64,000 bases of DNA from Anas platyrhynchos (lineage: Eukaryota; Chordata; Aves; Anseriformes; Anatidae), in NCBI RefSeq assembly GCF_047663525.1, contig NC_092606.1, positions 503,501 through 567,500 on the forward strand. Direction: 5' to 3'. Of the stretch, positions 12,536-25,030 are shown piece by piece. Every line of letters starts with the position of its first letter. Within the stretch, counting starts at the first letter, position 1. The notes under the pieces are model-generated. The model had not been told where the DNA came from and did no database searches. It worked only from the letters and a program-made list of their open reading frames with translations. A program made the translations under genes and the position numbers.

Positions 12536-12622
12536 GCAGGAGCAGAACGCCTCCACTTGGCCCGTCTGTTCCCATTTTGAATATATAGATTTATGTTATT
12601 TTTCCTACCCCTGAAGGTGTTC

Positions 12623-12637
12623 TTTTTTTTTTTTTTT
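12623..12637 (+). repeat. T15 run
   Basis: Fifteen thymines just right of the CpG-rich patch at 12.4 kb. Other T runs of about 13 lie at 31195-31207 and 32929-32941. None has flanking repeats that I could find. Confidence 0.9.
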
Positions 12638-12779
12638 GCAATAAGCAGAGCACAGGCATAGGAAGATGAAAATATGAATCACAGCTATGAAAATATTTGG
12701 CTGCTTTAAATAAGACTCACAGCAGGTACAGTGGCAGCCATCTACCATTGACACTCCTCAGATGTATTAAGACTTTTTT

Positions 12780-12960
12780 TTTTTCCACTGAGTTATCATT
12801 AATTATTCTTAAAATAAAGTGCTACCGTGCAACATTAATTCAGGAGAACAAACTGTAACTTCCATCCTATTCTCCAAGGCCGGTTTTCACAATGAATTAA
12901 TGGGAGTTAATTTAGCACTGCACAACAAACAGTAGTGCTGAAAGAATACAAACTAGTTGC
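12780..12960. promoter_or_regulatory. AT-rich block with clustered homeodomain cores (enhancer-like)
   Basis: Contains ATCATTAATTATTC, ACATTAATTC and ATGAATTAATGGGAGTTAAT within about 110 bp, an unusual density of TAAT/ATTA cores for homeodomain factors. Possible conserved non-coding element; conservation cannot be judged from one sequence. Confidence 0.25.
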
Positions 12961-13199
12961 TTCCTAACTTCTTCCTCCTCTCATTAGTGCCCTCTTTTGT
13001 GTTTTAATTCTGCATGATACAAAAGGTCTTAGTCTGGCAAATAGTAAATTTGCTGAAAAGGCGTGCGTCAGGAAGAAATACAGTGTGATTTCCTCCTCTC
13101 GGGAGTGCTGAGTTTAGTGCAGCTGCATAGCTCTCCCCATGGAAAAAGGATGGCGAGGAACAGCCTGTGGTTCCTCATGCTTTGTTAGCATTTGCAAAC

Positions 13200-16080
13200 A
13201 GTTTGTGTCACTCTGGTGGTGTGTCGTGCCCTTCGTCCAGGGCTGATGTGGGCTGCCCGCAGTGAGCCCCATGCAGCCTGCAGTGGTGGCCTGGCCGCAC
13301 GCTCAGGGCCCCGTGAGCCAGGACGTGTCCCCCCCCTCCAGCCGTGTGCTCTGACCGGAGAGCTCGCTCCACCAAGTCGTGCTGCTGAGCTACGCCTTGG
13401 CTGCTCTGCCTCGGGGCTGTTCCAGGCAGCAAATGAGTGCTGCTCTGGTGGGGGCGACAGGCAGATGTAAGCAAGGCAGCCTGTGGGGAAAGGTAATATT
13501 TTTTCATGAGGCTTCACGCAGTTTGGGTTTAGACTTTAGCTTCTACAGGTTTGGGGAATACTTGTTCCAAAGTGGTTATTTTCCATGTGTAACAAATTAG
13601 AAATAATGGAGCTAGCTGCAGATGCTATGACCTGTGCATGTCACAAAGCGGTCTTTTTATTCTGAGCTTTACCTGTACATGAGTACCTGAGTTTGTGAAG
13701 AACGGTTTGCTATTTCTGCAACCATTTCCACACTCCAACACAGCAGGCTACTGAGGTATTTTGGATACAAAGCAGTTTTCTGAATTGTGTGGATCCCTAC
13801 ATAAACAGAAGAAACAATACTGCTATTAAACATCTCTATTTTGCTCAGAAATGAACATTTCATTTCAGCTGGGGGGGTTCCTGTGCAGCTCTGCGGGCTG
13901 GCAGCACCATGGTTGTGCTTCAGGGCCGGGTGTCACTGCAGCAGTGCAGGGTTCAGCGCTTCTCCCCCACCTGCACTTGCTTGCCTGGCCCAGAGGCCCT
14001 CAAATGTCCTTGCAGTCCATGGCCCCAAGCCCCTTGCAGGCTCGGTGGCTACACACAGCTCCTCAGCCCGCGGCAGTGCTGGCAGCGGCCGTGCCGCCCG
14101 TGGCACAGAGCCTGGCGCGCAGCCAGGGCTTCGGCTGAGCTAGCACGGTCCTCTCGGGGAAAATGGTTTTTAAATCATATGGGGGAACACAGCTTTCAGA
14201 GCTGCTGCTGTGATCACGCGGTCATTGAATCTGCATAATTTCCACAATAATGTTATCAATGCTCTTTACAAACGCTACTTCTCCCTTGGAAAGTCACCAC
14301 AATGTCTAAAAATGCAAGAGATTATGACCCTCACTGAGATGGAAAACTAAAATAGCCAATTTGGGAAACATCATGAGTCGTGGAGGAGCTTTATGTAATC
14401 TACTGAAATTCAGTTTGAGAAAGAGAAATGATTTTACCTCAAATGTATTCAAAAATATGTAGTGCTAACGTCCAGGTTGTGATGGAAAACAATCGAATCC
14501 TCCAAAGCTGGGGGTCAGCTGTGCTCAGGAAGGGCTCGCTTCGTGCTGCGGCTTCTGTGGGTGTTGGTGGGAGCTGTGCGCTCGCTGGGTGCCGGTGCTG
14601 CTGCTGTGTGACTGCAGGTCTCTGAAATCTGAGTTTCTGCAAAGCCTGGCTGCAGTCCCCTGGGCTAGGCCAGAAGCTGGAGGGATTTGTATAGGAGGGC
14701 AGCTTGAGAGCATTTTTCTTTATCCTGCACAAGGCAGGACACTCATCATTTTTGTGTTGTTTCATTTTTATTTATTTATTTTCTATGGGAGAAAGGACCC
14801 TCTGCCAGGAGTATCAGGTGGGGAGATGCTCCCATCCCCCTGAAGGATTGCAGATGGAGAGAGCTTTGTGTTTGTTCGCATTGTGAAGAAAGAAAATCGC
14901 TCCTGAAAATTACACCTAGTTAGTTCTAAAGATCTGTACCAGCATTTAGTGGAGACTGGGGGTGGGGAAGAGCAGGGACGAGAAATGACACACAGAAAAT
15001 TTCATTCAAGCAATTAAAGAATCACTGCACTTCTATGATTAACTTCGTGTTCACAGATTGAATGCAAAAGCTGTTATAGGGCATTGCTATTCCATACCTG
15101 ACATGAACAATGGGAATATTTGTTCTGCCCGGGAGGATTACACCTTCCATTAATCTAAGTTTTATTGAAAGTTTAAATAACAGACAGACAAAATTTGATC
15201 AATTAGCAGTGTAATTCCAAGGAGATGTCACAGTGAAATTAAATCTCAGGCATTTTTAATGCAAAGAAGCCTAGCAGCTCCCTCCAGTTTTCTTTCTCAG
15301 TAATAATGTTTATATTTTAATTGAAAGTTTATTCTGCTTTGTGCATCTTCTACTAAATTTTAATTTAACACTGTAATGAGAGCAGCTTTGTGTTACAGTG
15401 TTCGGAGAGCTTCTCAGATAAGTCGAAAGGTGGCTCATAAGTGAAGGAAACAAATGGGTTTGGTAGGATTCACAGACCTTGCCATGGAAATCTGCAGAAA
15501 AGAGGTTTTGATTGGTCTTGAGGAAAAATGAGCAGGAACTGGTATTTGATAGAGAAAAAAGCCAAGGGGGCAGGCAGGCGGGCAGCTGTGTGAGCATTCA
15601 GCCCGGCTGCACTGTGGCTGCTGCGTGGCCAGGACGAGGAGCCCAGGGCAGGCTTGGGGAGAGGGCCCTACCCCGGCAGCGCTCACAGGACAAAGCAGCA
15701 GGTACCTAAGTTTCCTGGTATGGAACACGTGGGCTTTGATGGTAAATCAGTTCAGAATATTCCCTTCTAAATTGCTATCAGAGAAGCAAATAGGAGGAGG
15801 AAGTGCTGCTTACTAAAACCACTAGATGTGGCTATATGCACCTCAGCATCTAATTATTTTTTAGCTGCATCTACAAAACTGGTCTGTTCGCAAAGTCCGC
15901 TTCATCAAGGTAATTGGGTCTGTTTTCCAGGGCACGCCAATTTCTTCTGCAGCATAAACCTGCTATTTGAGAGGGGTGAGGATTTCAATTTTTACGTAGA
16001 CTGCTTTTTAAGAAGCAATTTTGCTCAGTAAAAGCAGCAATACAATTAACCTCAGTGTAGTCACGTTCAACAGTATTAAA
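13200..16080. other. Non-coding sequence
   Basis: GC-rich at 13.21-13.45 and 13.88-14.15 kb, AT-rich elsewhere. 14.22-14.47 kb is repeat-free AT-rich sequence resembling a conserved element. A TATTTATTTATTT word lies near 14770. No gene, RNA gene or repeat family recognised outside the separate entries. Confidence 0.5.
15000..15300. promoter_or_regulatory. AT-rich enhancer-like block
   Basis: Repeat-free, non-coding sequence with several homeodomain-type cores (ATTAATC, TCAATTAGC, CAATTAAAG) and a GACATGAACAATGGG word resembling a SOX core (ACAATGG). Looks like the kind of sequence found in conserved non-coding elements; unproven. Confidence 0.22.
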
Positions 16081-16083
16081 AAT

Positions 16084-16129
16084 AAAAAAAAAAAAAAAGG
16101 GAAAGAAAAAAGGCAGCTTTCAGCTGCCT
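16084..16129 (+). repeat. A15 run followed by an 8-bp hairpin
   Basis: Fifteen adenines (16084-16098) are followed by GGGAAAGAAAAA and then AGGCAGCT TTC AGCTGCCT (16111-16129), a perfect 8-bp stem with a 3-nt loop. No direct repeat flanks the A run, so I find no sign that it is a retrocopy tail. Confidence 0.8.
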
Positions 16130-17701
16130 GTAGCTTGGCTCCAGAAGCCTCTCCTCCATATGGTGCGTTAAATGCCAGCACATGAAATTAACTCTCATAA
16201 ATAAGTAATAAGGGATGATTTGCCATGATCTGGATGGGCTGGCTTCCCACTTACATAGCGTTTAACTCTCTCTGTGCTGCGGCAGGCAGGATGTGGTGTG
16301 TCTCAGAGTGTGTGCTGCTTTCCCAAAGCCAGGGGAGCGTGGCTGTGCTCCTGGCAGTGGGATCAGAGGGCTGCAGCACCACGAAGGGTCCACACCCCCT
16401 GGGCCAGACCCAGCCCTGCACATGCTCCCAGCCTGAAAGTGGCTGGTGTCGCTTGTTTTAATTCAGATTGGTGCTATTTGGCACCACAGAAAATTAATCA
16501 ACACTTTTGTGTGGTTTTACTGCTGGAGAGCAGCAGCCATCCTGCAGTCCTTTTTCTGCGTGTTCAGCACTCCCGGTGCTCAGCCAGCCCTGGGCACGGG
16601 GTCAACACGCGCCCTCAGCACCCGGTGGGTTCAGGCACGCGAGCACTGCAGCATGCAGGACGTGGTGGCGGCAAACCTGAGTGATTAAGGTATTCTGCCT
16701 GACCTCCTGTCTTGCACCTGGCAGAGCTGCTGACAAAACAGAAGTGCCTGTAATTACAGGAGCCCAGAACAGTTCATTAAAACGATTAAGCATTAATGAT
16801 GCTGCACCATAAAGGCTGGACTACAAAGAATACCAGTTCTAACTAAGGGTGAGAGAAAACAGTGAGAAAATGCAGTGTGTGGAAGCTCTGTGCATTCCTC
16901 GTACTGAACATAAAATCCTGCAAATTAAAACTGGGAAGCAACCTTTGTGCTTCTGCATCTATTTGCATTTTTAATTAGCCCCTGTCTGATTTATAATTCT
17001 GATAGAAAATGGGAATAAAATGCCTCAGCACCACAGGAGGCCTCGGTGTTCTGCATTTGTCCTCCTGAAGATCAAGGTCTGTCCAACCAGGAGAGCTTCC
17101 AGAAGCGCACCGAGGAGTCCCCTCGTCCCTGCGCACCGGTGGCTGCAGCAGCTCTGGCGCGGTGTGGCCAGCGCAGCCCTGCGGCTTCCCTGCCAGCACT
17201 CCACATGGAGGGGCATGGTGCTCAGGGGCGCTGTGATCCACGGCAGAGACGTGGGCACAGCGCTGAAGATTTTTGGCTAGTGCCTGTCAGAATACTCAGC
17301 CAATGATTTTTCCATTGGAGAACAACCTTGTAACACCAGATGTTTGAGGAAACGTGCTTCCAACACAAAGTATTCTAGTAGTGCCTGGGAGAAAAAGCAC
17401 TTCAGGGAGGCTGAAGTGTTCAGACATGGTTACAGCTCGCTCAAGAAGCCATCCAGTCCTGTATTTCCAGAATTGGATGTTTCTGCTCTCTCATATTTTT
17501 CAGGATCCAGGCTCAGGCCAAAAGTTGTTTTGTTCACACAGAACCTTTGAAATAACCTAAATTTCCCCTCTTCTAGAGGACCTCTTTCACAGTAATTCTT
17601 TTTATTTCATGAAGGTAAGAAAATCAAAATAATTAAACTTTCTCTGAAGTACGAGAACAATTTGTCAGCACTCATCTGATTTTCTCTTTCATTGACAGTA
17701 G

Positions 17702-17722
17702 GGACCTTCAGACTGAAGGTCC
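17702..17722. repeat. 21-bp palindrome around one central base
   Basis: GGACCTTCAG, a single A, then CTGAAGGTCC: two perfect 10-bp half-sites. Too tight for a normal RNA hairpin loop, so it would act as a symmetric DNA site or extrude as a cruciform. No known binding motif is recognised. Confidence 0.85.
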
Positions 17723-20700
17723 TGTTTGTGCTGGAACAGAAATTCAGCATCCAGGAGAAAGCAAGATTTTAAGCACAGCTCCAGGATTCTCACCCAGTTC
17801 TTAGGAAAATCAGCATAAAGTTCTCAAAGACCCTCAAGATCAGGGACTTCAGTTTTTCGGTGCATCTGCAGGGTGGCTTCCAACACAGCCTGGTGCCCAC
17901 AGGTGCCAGTTCAAGCGTTGGCCCAACACAAAGGGCAAGGTGCTCACGTCTGAATCCCTGCTCCTGCCTCCTGAAACAGCCAGGGTTCATGGCAGCCTGG
18001 CCCCACTCTGTGCCAGGCTCTGACCCAATCTCCACAGGAAAGCAGCAGAAACAATTGGATTTTTCCTGTCACCATCAGTGCAAAGAAAGTGGCGTTTGTG
18101 CAAGTCCTGGTGGATTGATGAATGTCATCTGAAGCGCAGCACGCAGCACTGCAATTCGTCATAACTGAGGTTAATGAACGAGAATGTTAAATAGCCCGTG
18201 ACTGTACATCTGACATAATTTGCTAAATTAACTGAAAATCAACTACCATTGTACTCCTAGCTTCTCACTTAACTATCATTAACCCCAGTCGCCAACTGCG
18301 GTGTGGTGACACCAGCAACCTGGAGGAAGAATCAGGCAGCTCTCAGCATGGCTCGCGCCTGGCTGCAGCACGGCCTGGCTGCAGGTTTCCCATCCTGTGG
18401 CAGCTGGAAACCTGCTAAATCAGTGTACAGACTGTGCTGTCATGCACCTCTGCTTCAGCTCTTGCCTTTGGAACTAGGCTGGCACCACTGCCCAGCAGAG
18501 ATCAATTCAAAAACACGAGGAGTGCATTTGGTACTTGACTACAAAGTGACACCTGTGCTGGCGACCAAATGAAGCTGCAGCTGATAGGTGGGAATGCCAG
18601 GCATTTAAGCTTTTAATAGCTTCAAATAACTTCCTACTTAATTCCTATTTACAGCATAACCACTGCAGGAAATCAAGTGATTTAAGAGCAAAAATAGATC
18701 CTAATTTCTACCAGTACCTTCTTGACTTGCTGGAAGGAAAGACGCATGTTAGAGGCTGGTTTCTTTTCCAAAGGCTACTGTTCTTTGAAGGGATGCCCCA
18801 GCTCTTCCTGTTGGGCCCTACCATAATTGCCAGTTTTGAGAAGTTTTTCTTCTTCCAGAAGTAAAATACAACATTAAAGTTTCCAGGAGCAGTTTCCTCG
18901 GTCTGTGGTGACAGTGTGGTCTCTCCTGCCCTTTGGACGCTTGCCATCAATGCTTTAATCCCTAACAAGAGTTTTATCTTAAGCAGATACCGTAAAGGAT
19001 CTGAGAAGTAGGTCAGGAGACATTAAAAAGTATTTGATTCATCGTGAAGCGTGGGCACAGCGCTGTTTTAAGCCCAAAATGTCATGACTCAGCTGCTCCT
19101 TTGCATTTTGTTTTAGAACAGTCAGATGAAAGGACTGATGGGTGAGGGAGGGGCACTGCGAGGGGCCCTGCGATCCATCGCCCATCGCAGTAACTGCTCC
19201 CCAGCCACAGCCCCTGCCCGGCATCGCTCAGCTCTGGAGGTTGGCACTGCCCCTGCTGCCACATTACAGAGCCCGTGGCACCAATTCCCGGTGTGCTGAG
19301 AGCTCTGGCTGCCCCTCAGCCGTCTCGCACCCCAGTGCAAGCTTTTTATGTATTTTCTTAAGTATAGGCGGTATTTTTTTGCTCCTCTCAAAGTGCTTTC
19401 CCTTCCTGTGTCTGTCCAGGGTGTAGAGTTTTCATTTCTTTTAATGATTCTCAAGAAATTATTGAGAAATCAAAGTAGCTTTCAGAGTTATCTTCAATGC
19501 TCACTGTAGTTCAAATGGTTTCTATAAATCCACAGTGGAAATGCTATTTTTCAAAGCTTTACTGTTCCCTAAATGATTGTAATGGTGTGTTGACTGACTT
19601 TACTAGGGCCCTGGGAGTTTACAGAAGAAAAAACAGCTTAGTAAGCTGGAGCACTTAAAATATGTATATGAAAGTTTTCAAAGTTCATCTAATCCATCTC
19701 TGTTTTGGATATTTATAAACCAGACTCCATCATTAAGGCCAACAGCACTTTTCCATGCCCAGGAACACTGCGGCAATGGCCCAGCTGCAGCTCTGCCTGC
19801 TGTGCCCAAGTGAGCTCTGGGGGTTTCCCTGTGAGCTGAGAGCCCAAGCACAACGCCAGCTGCACACCACACTGCCAGGAGCAAGTGCTCTGCCATCCCA
19901 CACTAGCTGGATGTTTTCAGGTAACAAGTTATCTCCCAGCTCAAGGACCTCAAATCTTGAACTTCTCTGTAGTTTTCCTACAGCATTGCATCATTTTTAT
20001 GGTGTTTTGCCCTTTCCCCTTGTGCCTGCTCTTTGCTAGAGAGTCGCTGGGATGTTTTATGGCCTGTGCGTGCTGACAATGAATGTCCTCCAGTCTCTGG
20101 GATAAGCATCTGAAACACATCTGTCCGTGGTGCAGGCTTCTGACTCAGTGTCCTTGCTCTATGTTGCTGCACCTGGCATCACTCATGGGGCACGTGGAGG
20201 GAAGCCGCATCTTCTCCTGTCGCCACGTGCAATTTGCAGGGTGAGCAGTGGGGGCTCTGCAGAAGGGGGGGAGTATGCCCTAACCTGGACCCCGATGCCC
20301 CATAGGCTTGTGGAGATGAGAGGTGCATCCAGTGGGGTGATGGAGCGCCAGGGTTTCTTTAGGAGTTAAGCAAAGGCACCTAACTTCATGTGAGAGATTG
20401 ACTCGCTGAAACTTGCCAGACTTGAAGGGAAAAAAGTGCTATCAACCTGTCTTTTGTTACAGCTATTCTTTTCATTGATAATCCAGTAAAACTGTTCTTT
20501 ATGGGAGACAGTGAAATCCTAAAAGCAGCCTTGATGGCAGAGGATATTACCCATTAAGGGCAGCAGATTGTAATTTGCTATTCAGAAAGCTGATTCAATT
20601 GAAATTCTTTTTATATTTCTACAAAGAACTGAATGCCAGAAGACAGAAATTCTTTCTTTTGATAGAAAACAGAAGACATAATTGGTGCTTTTAGCACATC

Positions 20701-21897
20701 TTCCTCATACCTTATACCAGACCCTATTACAGATACACTTCTATATAAGTCTGAGTCCTCCTTGTGTGAGATGGCAGCACAGCCAGCCCGGCGTGGTGAC
20801 CCGGCCACGTGTATTTGCTTTGCACAGGCAAACAGCTGGGTTGCATTTTGAGCATTCCCTGTGTCAGGCCCCACAACGGGCATGGCCACGGGGCGAGCCC
20901 TAGAGCCAGAGCAGGGGGCAGGAAGGCCCCAAGGGGTGCCCGTGCTGGAGGGGCACTGAGCAGCGAGCAGGGGCAGGCAGCCCGCAGGGAGGTGATCCTC
21001 CGATTCTCTAAACACTGCTGGGGACGGGGCAGAGAGGGAGTGCAGAGTGGAGAGCAAGCGAGTGTTCATCACGTGCGCCATGGTCCCATGGCCCCTTATT
21101 GCTGATTCCCCTTGAAGTCAATGCACCTGGCAAATAAAAAGCTGCAGGGTTTATTCCTCTTTTGGTACTCAATAACATTTAAGAGTAAACTCCCTAGAGC
21201 AGACATTTGCTATCCAGGTTCAACAAGCCTTTTTTTGATCTAGTGCCTGGTGCTACAATTTTCATAGGTGACAAGCACATCAGCACCTACATTTTTAGTG
21301 TAACAAGGACAAACAATGCTTTATTTTAACCAGATTTCTTGAGTGAGAGCACTTGCTGTTGCGTGCTGAGCAGGTATAAGCTGTAAACTTCCACTCAAGG
21401 ACAAGTCTAAGGCAAAAGAGCATCCAGACCAAGGTGATCCCAGCACGCACTGAAAGCACAGTGAGAAATAGCTCTTGGAATAGCTTTTGTCCAGAGAGGA
21501 CAAAGCCCTGCAATTTTTAGAAGACAGAACAGCACATTTCCTCTGGCCTCAGCGCCCTCTTTTCTTCCCCTCTGGGCCCCCCCAGCCCACAGCACCGTGA
21601 CAGCCCCATTGCCTGCGGGCAGGGGGGTGTGAACAGCCTCTGCTCATCCTGTGACTGCAGGAGCTCCTGGGATCCTAAAATGCCTGTGTAACTGCTCCAA
21701 TGCAAGATGAATATAGCTCTATACCCTAGATATGTTTAACCTAATAAATAGTTTCAGTTAATGGACAGCAAAAGGAATGATGCTCAGTAAATTTGATTTT
21801 ATGAGCCTTTCACTTATTTACTGTGCCCATTAGGTCGGAAGTTAGGTAATGGTAAGTGTCCATTAGTGCATTAGCTCAGTGATGAGGGAGTTGAATT

Positions 21898-21944
21898 TAA
21901 AAATAAATAAATAAATAGTGGGGAGAGAAAAAAAAAAAAAAAAA
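21898..21944. repeat. AAAT repeats followed by A17
   Basis: Four AAAT units, a short G-rich spacer (GTGGGGAGAG), then seventeen adenines (21928-21944). No flanking direct repeat was found, so I do not read it as a retrocopy tail. Confidence 0.88.
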
Positions 21945-22172
21945 GCCAAAGCCCCATCCATTTATTAAACCTTCAGTTTGTTAGCAGTGGCTCAGTTGGC
22001 AGCCACCCACCCAGGAGGAGCGGAAGAGTTTGGACTTCATGGAACACAGCTCCATAACCAATGGGTCTCCTCCTGCCCTGCCATCACGGCTGCTCTGGGG
22101 ACCTCCCTGCCTTGGGCTGCTGCTGCCACTGCCAGCCAGGGCCGTACCCGACCTTCGCCCACTCCCATGGAC

Positions 22173-22290
22173 CATAGAATCACAGAACTGAAGGGGTTGG
22201 AAGGGACCTTGAAAGATCACTGGGTCCAACCCCCCTGCCAAAATAGGTTCCTTAGAGCAGGCTGCCCAGGTAGGCGTCCAAAGGTGGAGT
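22173..22290 (-). mobile_element. CR1 retrotransposon 3' fragment
   Basis: The plus strand reads CATAGAATCACAGAACTG, then GGTTGGAAGGGACCTTGAAA, GATCACTGGGTCCAACCCCC and CTTAGAGCAGGCTGCCCAGG. This is the reverse complement of the avian CR1 3' untranslated tail, which ends in repeats of ATTCTRTG. The element is therefore on the minus strand with its 3' end at 22173. It is strongly 5' truncated, as most CR1 copies are, and has no coding sequence left. The inner border is uncertain; weak similarity may run to about 22316. This is the youngest-looking CR1 copy in the window. Confidence 0.93.
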
Positions 22291-22349
22291 GGCTGGGATT
22301 TCAAATGCTTCAGTTAATATTGAGTGAATAGGTCAGGGCTGAGTAAATT

Positions 22350-22820
22350 CTGCAAAATGAGAGAATAGAAGCTCTGTTAAAATCTGGAAGGAGTGCTCGC
22401 ATCTCTCCAGAAATAGTCTTTTTCTAATCACAAATACATGACCAAGCTCATAACAATCAAAATAACCATTTCATTGATAACCCGTCTTTTACTAATTTCC
22501 TTTTAAATTTTAACTCTACCCAGGCAAATTACTTTTTAAAATGTCTTTTCCTAATTTCCTGGATACCCAGGGATTATTTACACACCCCACAAAGAGCTAT
22601 TTACTGTTCTGGGTAATTCAGCGAACATTCACTTGCTTTGAGTTAATATGCAGTCATTCCGAGTGCCAGCAATTTACTGATAATTGGAGCATTGGCTTAC
22701 CCTGGAAAAAAATCCCGCCTTGCAAGTTACTTTTCACAAGCTACATTATGCAGCAGAAGAGCCACATTTCCTCATTCATGTGCTAGCAAGGAAACTTGTT
22801 GTTCATTAGCAATTAGCAGG
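22350..22820. promoter_or_regulatory. AT-rich block with about ten homeodomain cores (enhancer-like)
   Basis: Right of the minus-strand CR1 tail, about 450 bp free of recognised repeats carry about ten ATTA/TAAT-type cores, ending in a paired site TCATTAGCAATTAGC (22803-22817). Dense homeodomain sites in a gene-poor region suggest a developmental enhancer. Inference only. Confidence 0.28.
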
Positions 22821-24835
22821 CAAATTTTCTTCCCTGCTGCTCTGACTGAACTTTCTCCATAGCTGTGATGCGGCAGGTTGGAGAGAAACCCTGTACACTG
22901 CCTGGCATTTCGGAGGCAGGCAGGTGACGTGCAGGTGGCTGCGGTGGCATCTGCAGCCTCTCGCACAGAGCAGTGCCAGGGAGTTTGGTGGGGCCCTGAA
23001 GTGGTGGGGGCAGCAGGCCTTGCACACCCCCCATGCAGGAAGGTGTCTGAGCTCCAGGAGATGGCCCAGTCACCCCGCCTGGCTGCGGGTGGCGGTGGGG
23101 AGGTTGCTGCAGCCACTGCAGTTACTCAGGGGTGCCTTGCAGATGCTGGAGCAGCCTTGGGTGGGCGAGGGCCTTGTGCAGGTGTGCCGCGGAGCGGTGT
23201 GGAGGCAGCCTCCAGCCGGGGGTGGCTGTGCCAGCACCTCCTCCCTCTCCTGCTTGCCTGTTGCCCAGTGTTGGGCTGCTCCCCATAAGCTGTTTGCAAA
23301 CCAAATAATCATTATAGAGCACTTTGCTTCTGGTTTGCTTACAGGATCCAGTCAAAATATCTGTAAGAGTGGTACCTGATGAATTGCATTACACTTCACT
23401 CAGCTGGAGATTGATAGTTAAATCTAATAACAGTGTCAGTCTCATCAGCAGACACATTTCGATTCCAATTTGTCAAATGCACTCTGACCACGGACAAATG
23501 GTGGGTATAACAGGCACCTACCTCTGAAACTAATAGAAACTGATATATAGAAAATGATATCTGTTTTCTCTGCTTGTGTTGTCCGTTCGCTTTCCTAATC
23601 TGGTTCCACTTAGAATGGTTACTTGAGATGCTAACATTTCACTAGGGGGTTCTCAGATAATGAAAACAGCTTTGTTAGGGACTGCAAGATGTGAAAAAGA
23701 CAATAAGTTGCATTTGTTTGAGACAATTTTGAGTCTCCAGCAGGAGCAGTTTCAGTCCATGCAGTCCAGAGAGGGTTGCCGTGACTTCTGGAGCCTTTTT
23801 CCTTCCTGCAGTTTTCCATCTGCGTGTGTAACCTGCCTGGACACCAAACTTCCTCACTAGAAGTTAAGCAAACTGTTCTGGGGTCAGTTAAAGCACTAGA
23901 GTATCATTTGCTGCTGAACCCGGGAAGCTGGACCACTGTTTTTCCTTGGCCTGTGTGTTTTGCTATTTCTGCTTCAAGCGCAATGGCAAACACAGCTGTA
24001 ATGTGGGGGTTTCTCAGTGCTTGGTAGGTGCATGTCACTGCTGGTTGCTAGAGGTCATGTTTTTAGGATGTTGTGCAATAACTCGGAGAGCATGGGGCTT
24101 GCAGACAGCATGGCCGAGCCTTTGCTGCACTGGCAGAGTGGGGAGCGAGGGTTAGGGGAACAGCAGTCATCATTCTTCTTCTTTCAACCTCCCCCCTGCT
24201 TTTTTTCCTGATTGAATTTACCAGATGAAAATCTTCGTGGTACAAATATTTTTGGTGATTTTCATGTTATGCTTTTGACCTGTGAAAATGTGTTTACAGC
24301 AAAGATTGGGTAAACAACTGTTGAAAATAAACAACTGCGAATGAGACTGGTAGCGCTAGAACAAAAATTAACATACGCAAATTTAACCACTTCTGAAGAA
24401 TTTGATTTCGTTGGGGAATTTGGTGCTCATGGAAGCTGGCAAGCTGACAGGCCTGAGAGTTGAGATTTTCTGGTGCTGTGGGACAGGAGCGTTCAGGGCA
24501 GTGCTGCGGCGTTCCCCACCTCACTGCTGCACTGACCCGGCTGCACCCTGTGGGGCTGGGCACGGCAGAGGGCGGTTCTGCCCTTGGCAGTTACACTCCC
24601 AGCCGCTCCTTTCCTGTGTCAGGAAGCAGTAATGGGAGCTTGTGAGATCCGTCTGCTAGGACCCAGCCTGGGACAATCACTCAACTTTATTTCATGTGGG
24701 TCTCTGGATGGAAATAGCTTCCAGCCACTAGCACCAACCTGGGGATAATATAAGCCCGTGATCTGGAGGAGAAATCCTTCACAGACGATTAGCGGTCTCT
24801 TGAGTTGTCACATACCCTTCAGCCTCCTTTGCGTC
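22820..24835. other. Non-coding sequence with a GC-rich stretch
   Basis: 22.87-23.29 kb is GC-rich, with six overlapping frames of 73-151 codons in several registers on both strands, the signature of composition rather than coding. The rest is plain AT-rich sequence with no recognised element. Confidence 0.5.
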
Positions 24836-24839
24836 TCCT

Positions 24840-25030
24840 CCTGAGGTGCCGCGAGGGCCTCGCGGTGCACAACCGATGGCGCCGGGCCTGCAGCTCGGAG
24901 CAGCTCCCGCTCTAGGGCCTGCGGGGTGTCCCTGCACCTCTGTGGGCACGGCGCCTGGCACCATCGGCACTGCTGTGCCCGGGGCTGCCACGGGCCTGCC
25001 TGCAGCAGCAGGGGGACAGCGCGGGCGGAC
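24840..25030. other. CpG-rich patch
   Basis: GC-rich with words such as GCCGCGAGG, CTCGCGG and GGCGCCGGGCC. Frames on both strands are open through it for compositional reasons. No exon signals seen. Confidence 0.42.

Larger units (their letters stand above)
16130..22172. other. Non-coding sequence
   Basis: Contains the palindrome at 17.70 kb and otherwise no recognised repeat. A TGACTCAGC AP-1/NF-E2-like site lies at 19085-19093. AT-rich stretches at 18.16-18.27 and 20.4-20.64 kb look like possible conserved elements. Frames near 20.6-21.1 kb (156 codons, minus) have no domain. Confidence 0.5.

Noticed and set aside
24660-24710. GCCTGGGACAATCACTCAACTTT, loosely like an ancient MIR/L2 core
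   Set aside because: Too short and too diverged to support without a repeat-library search.
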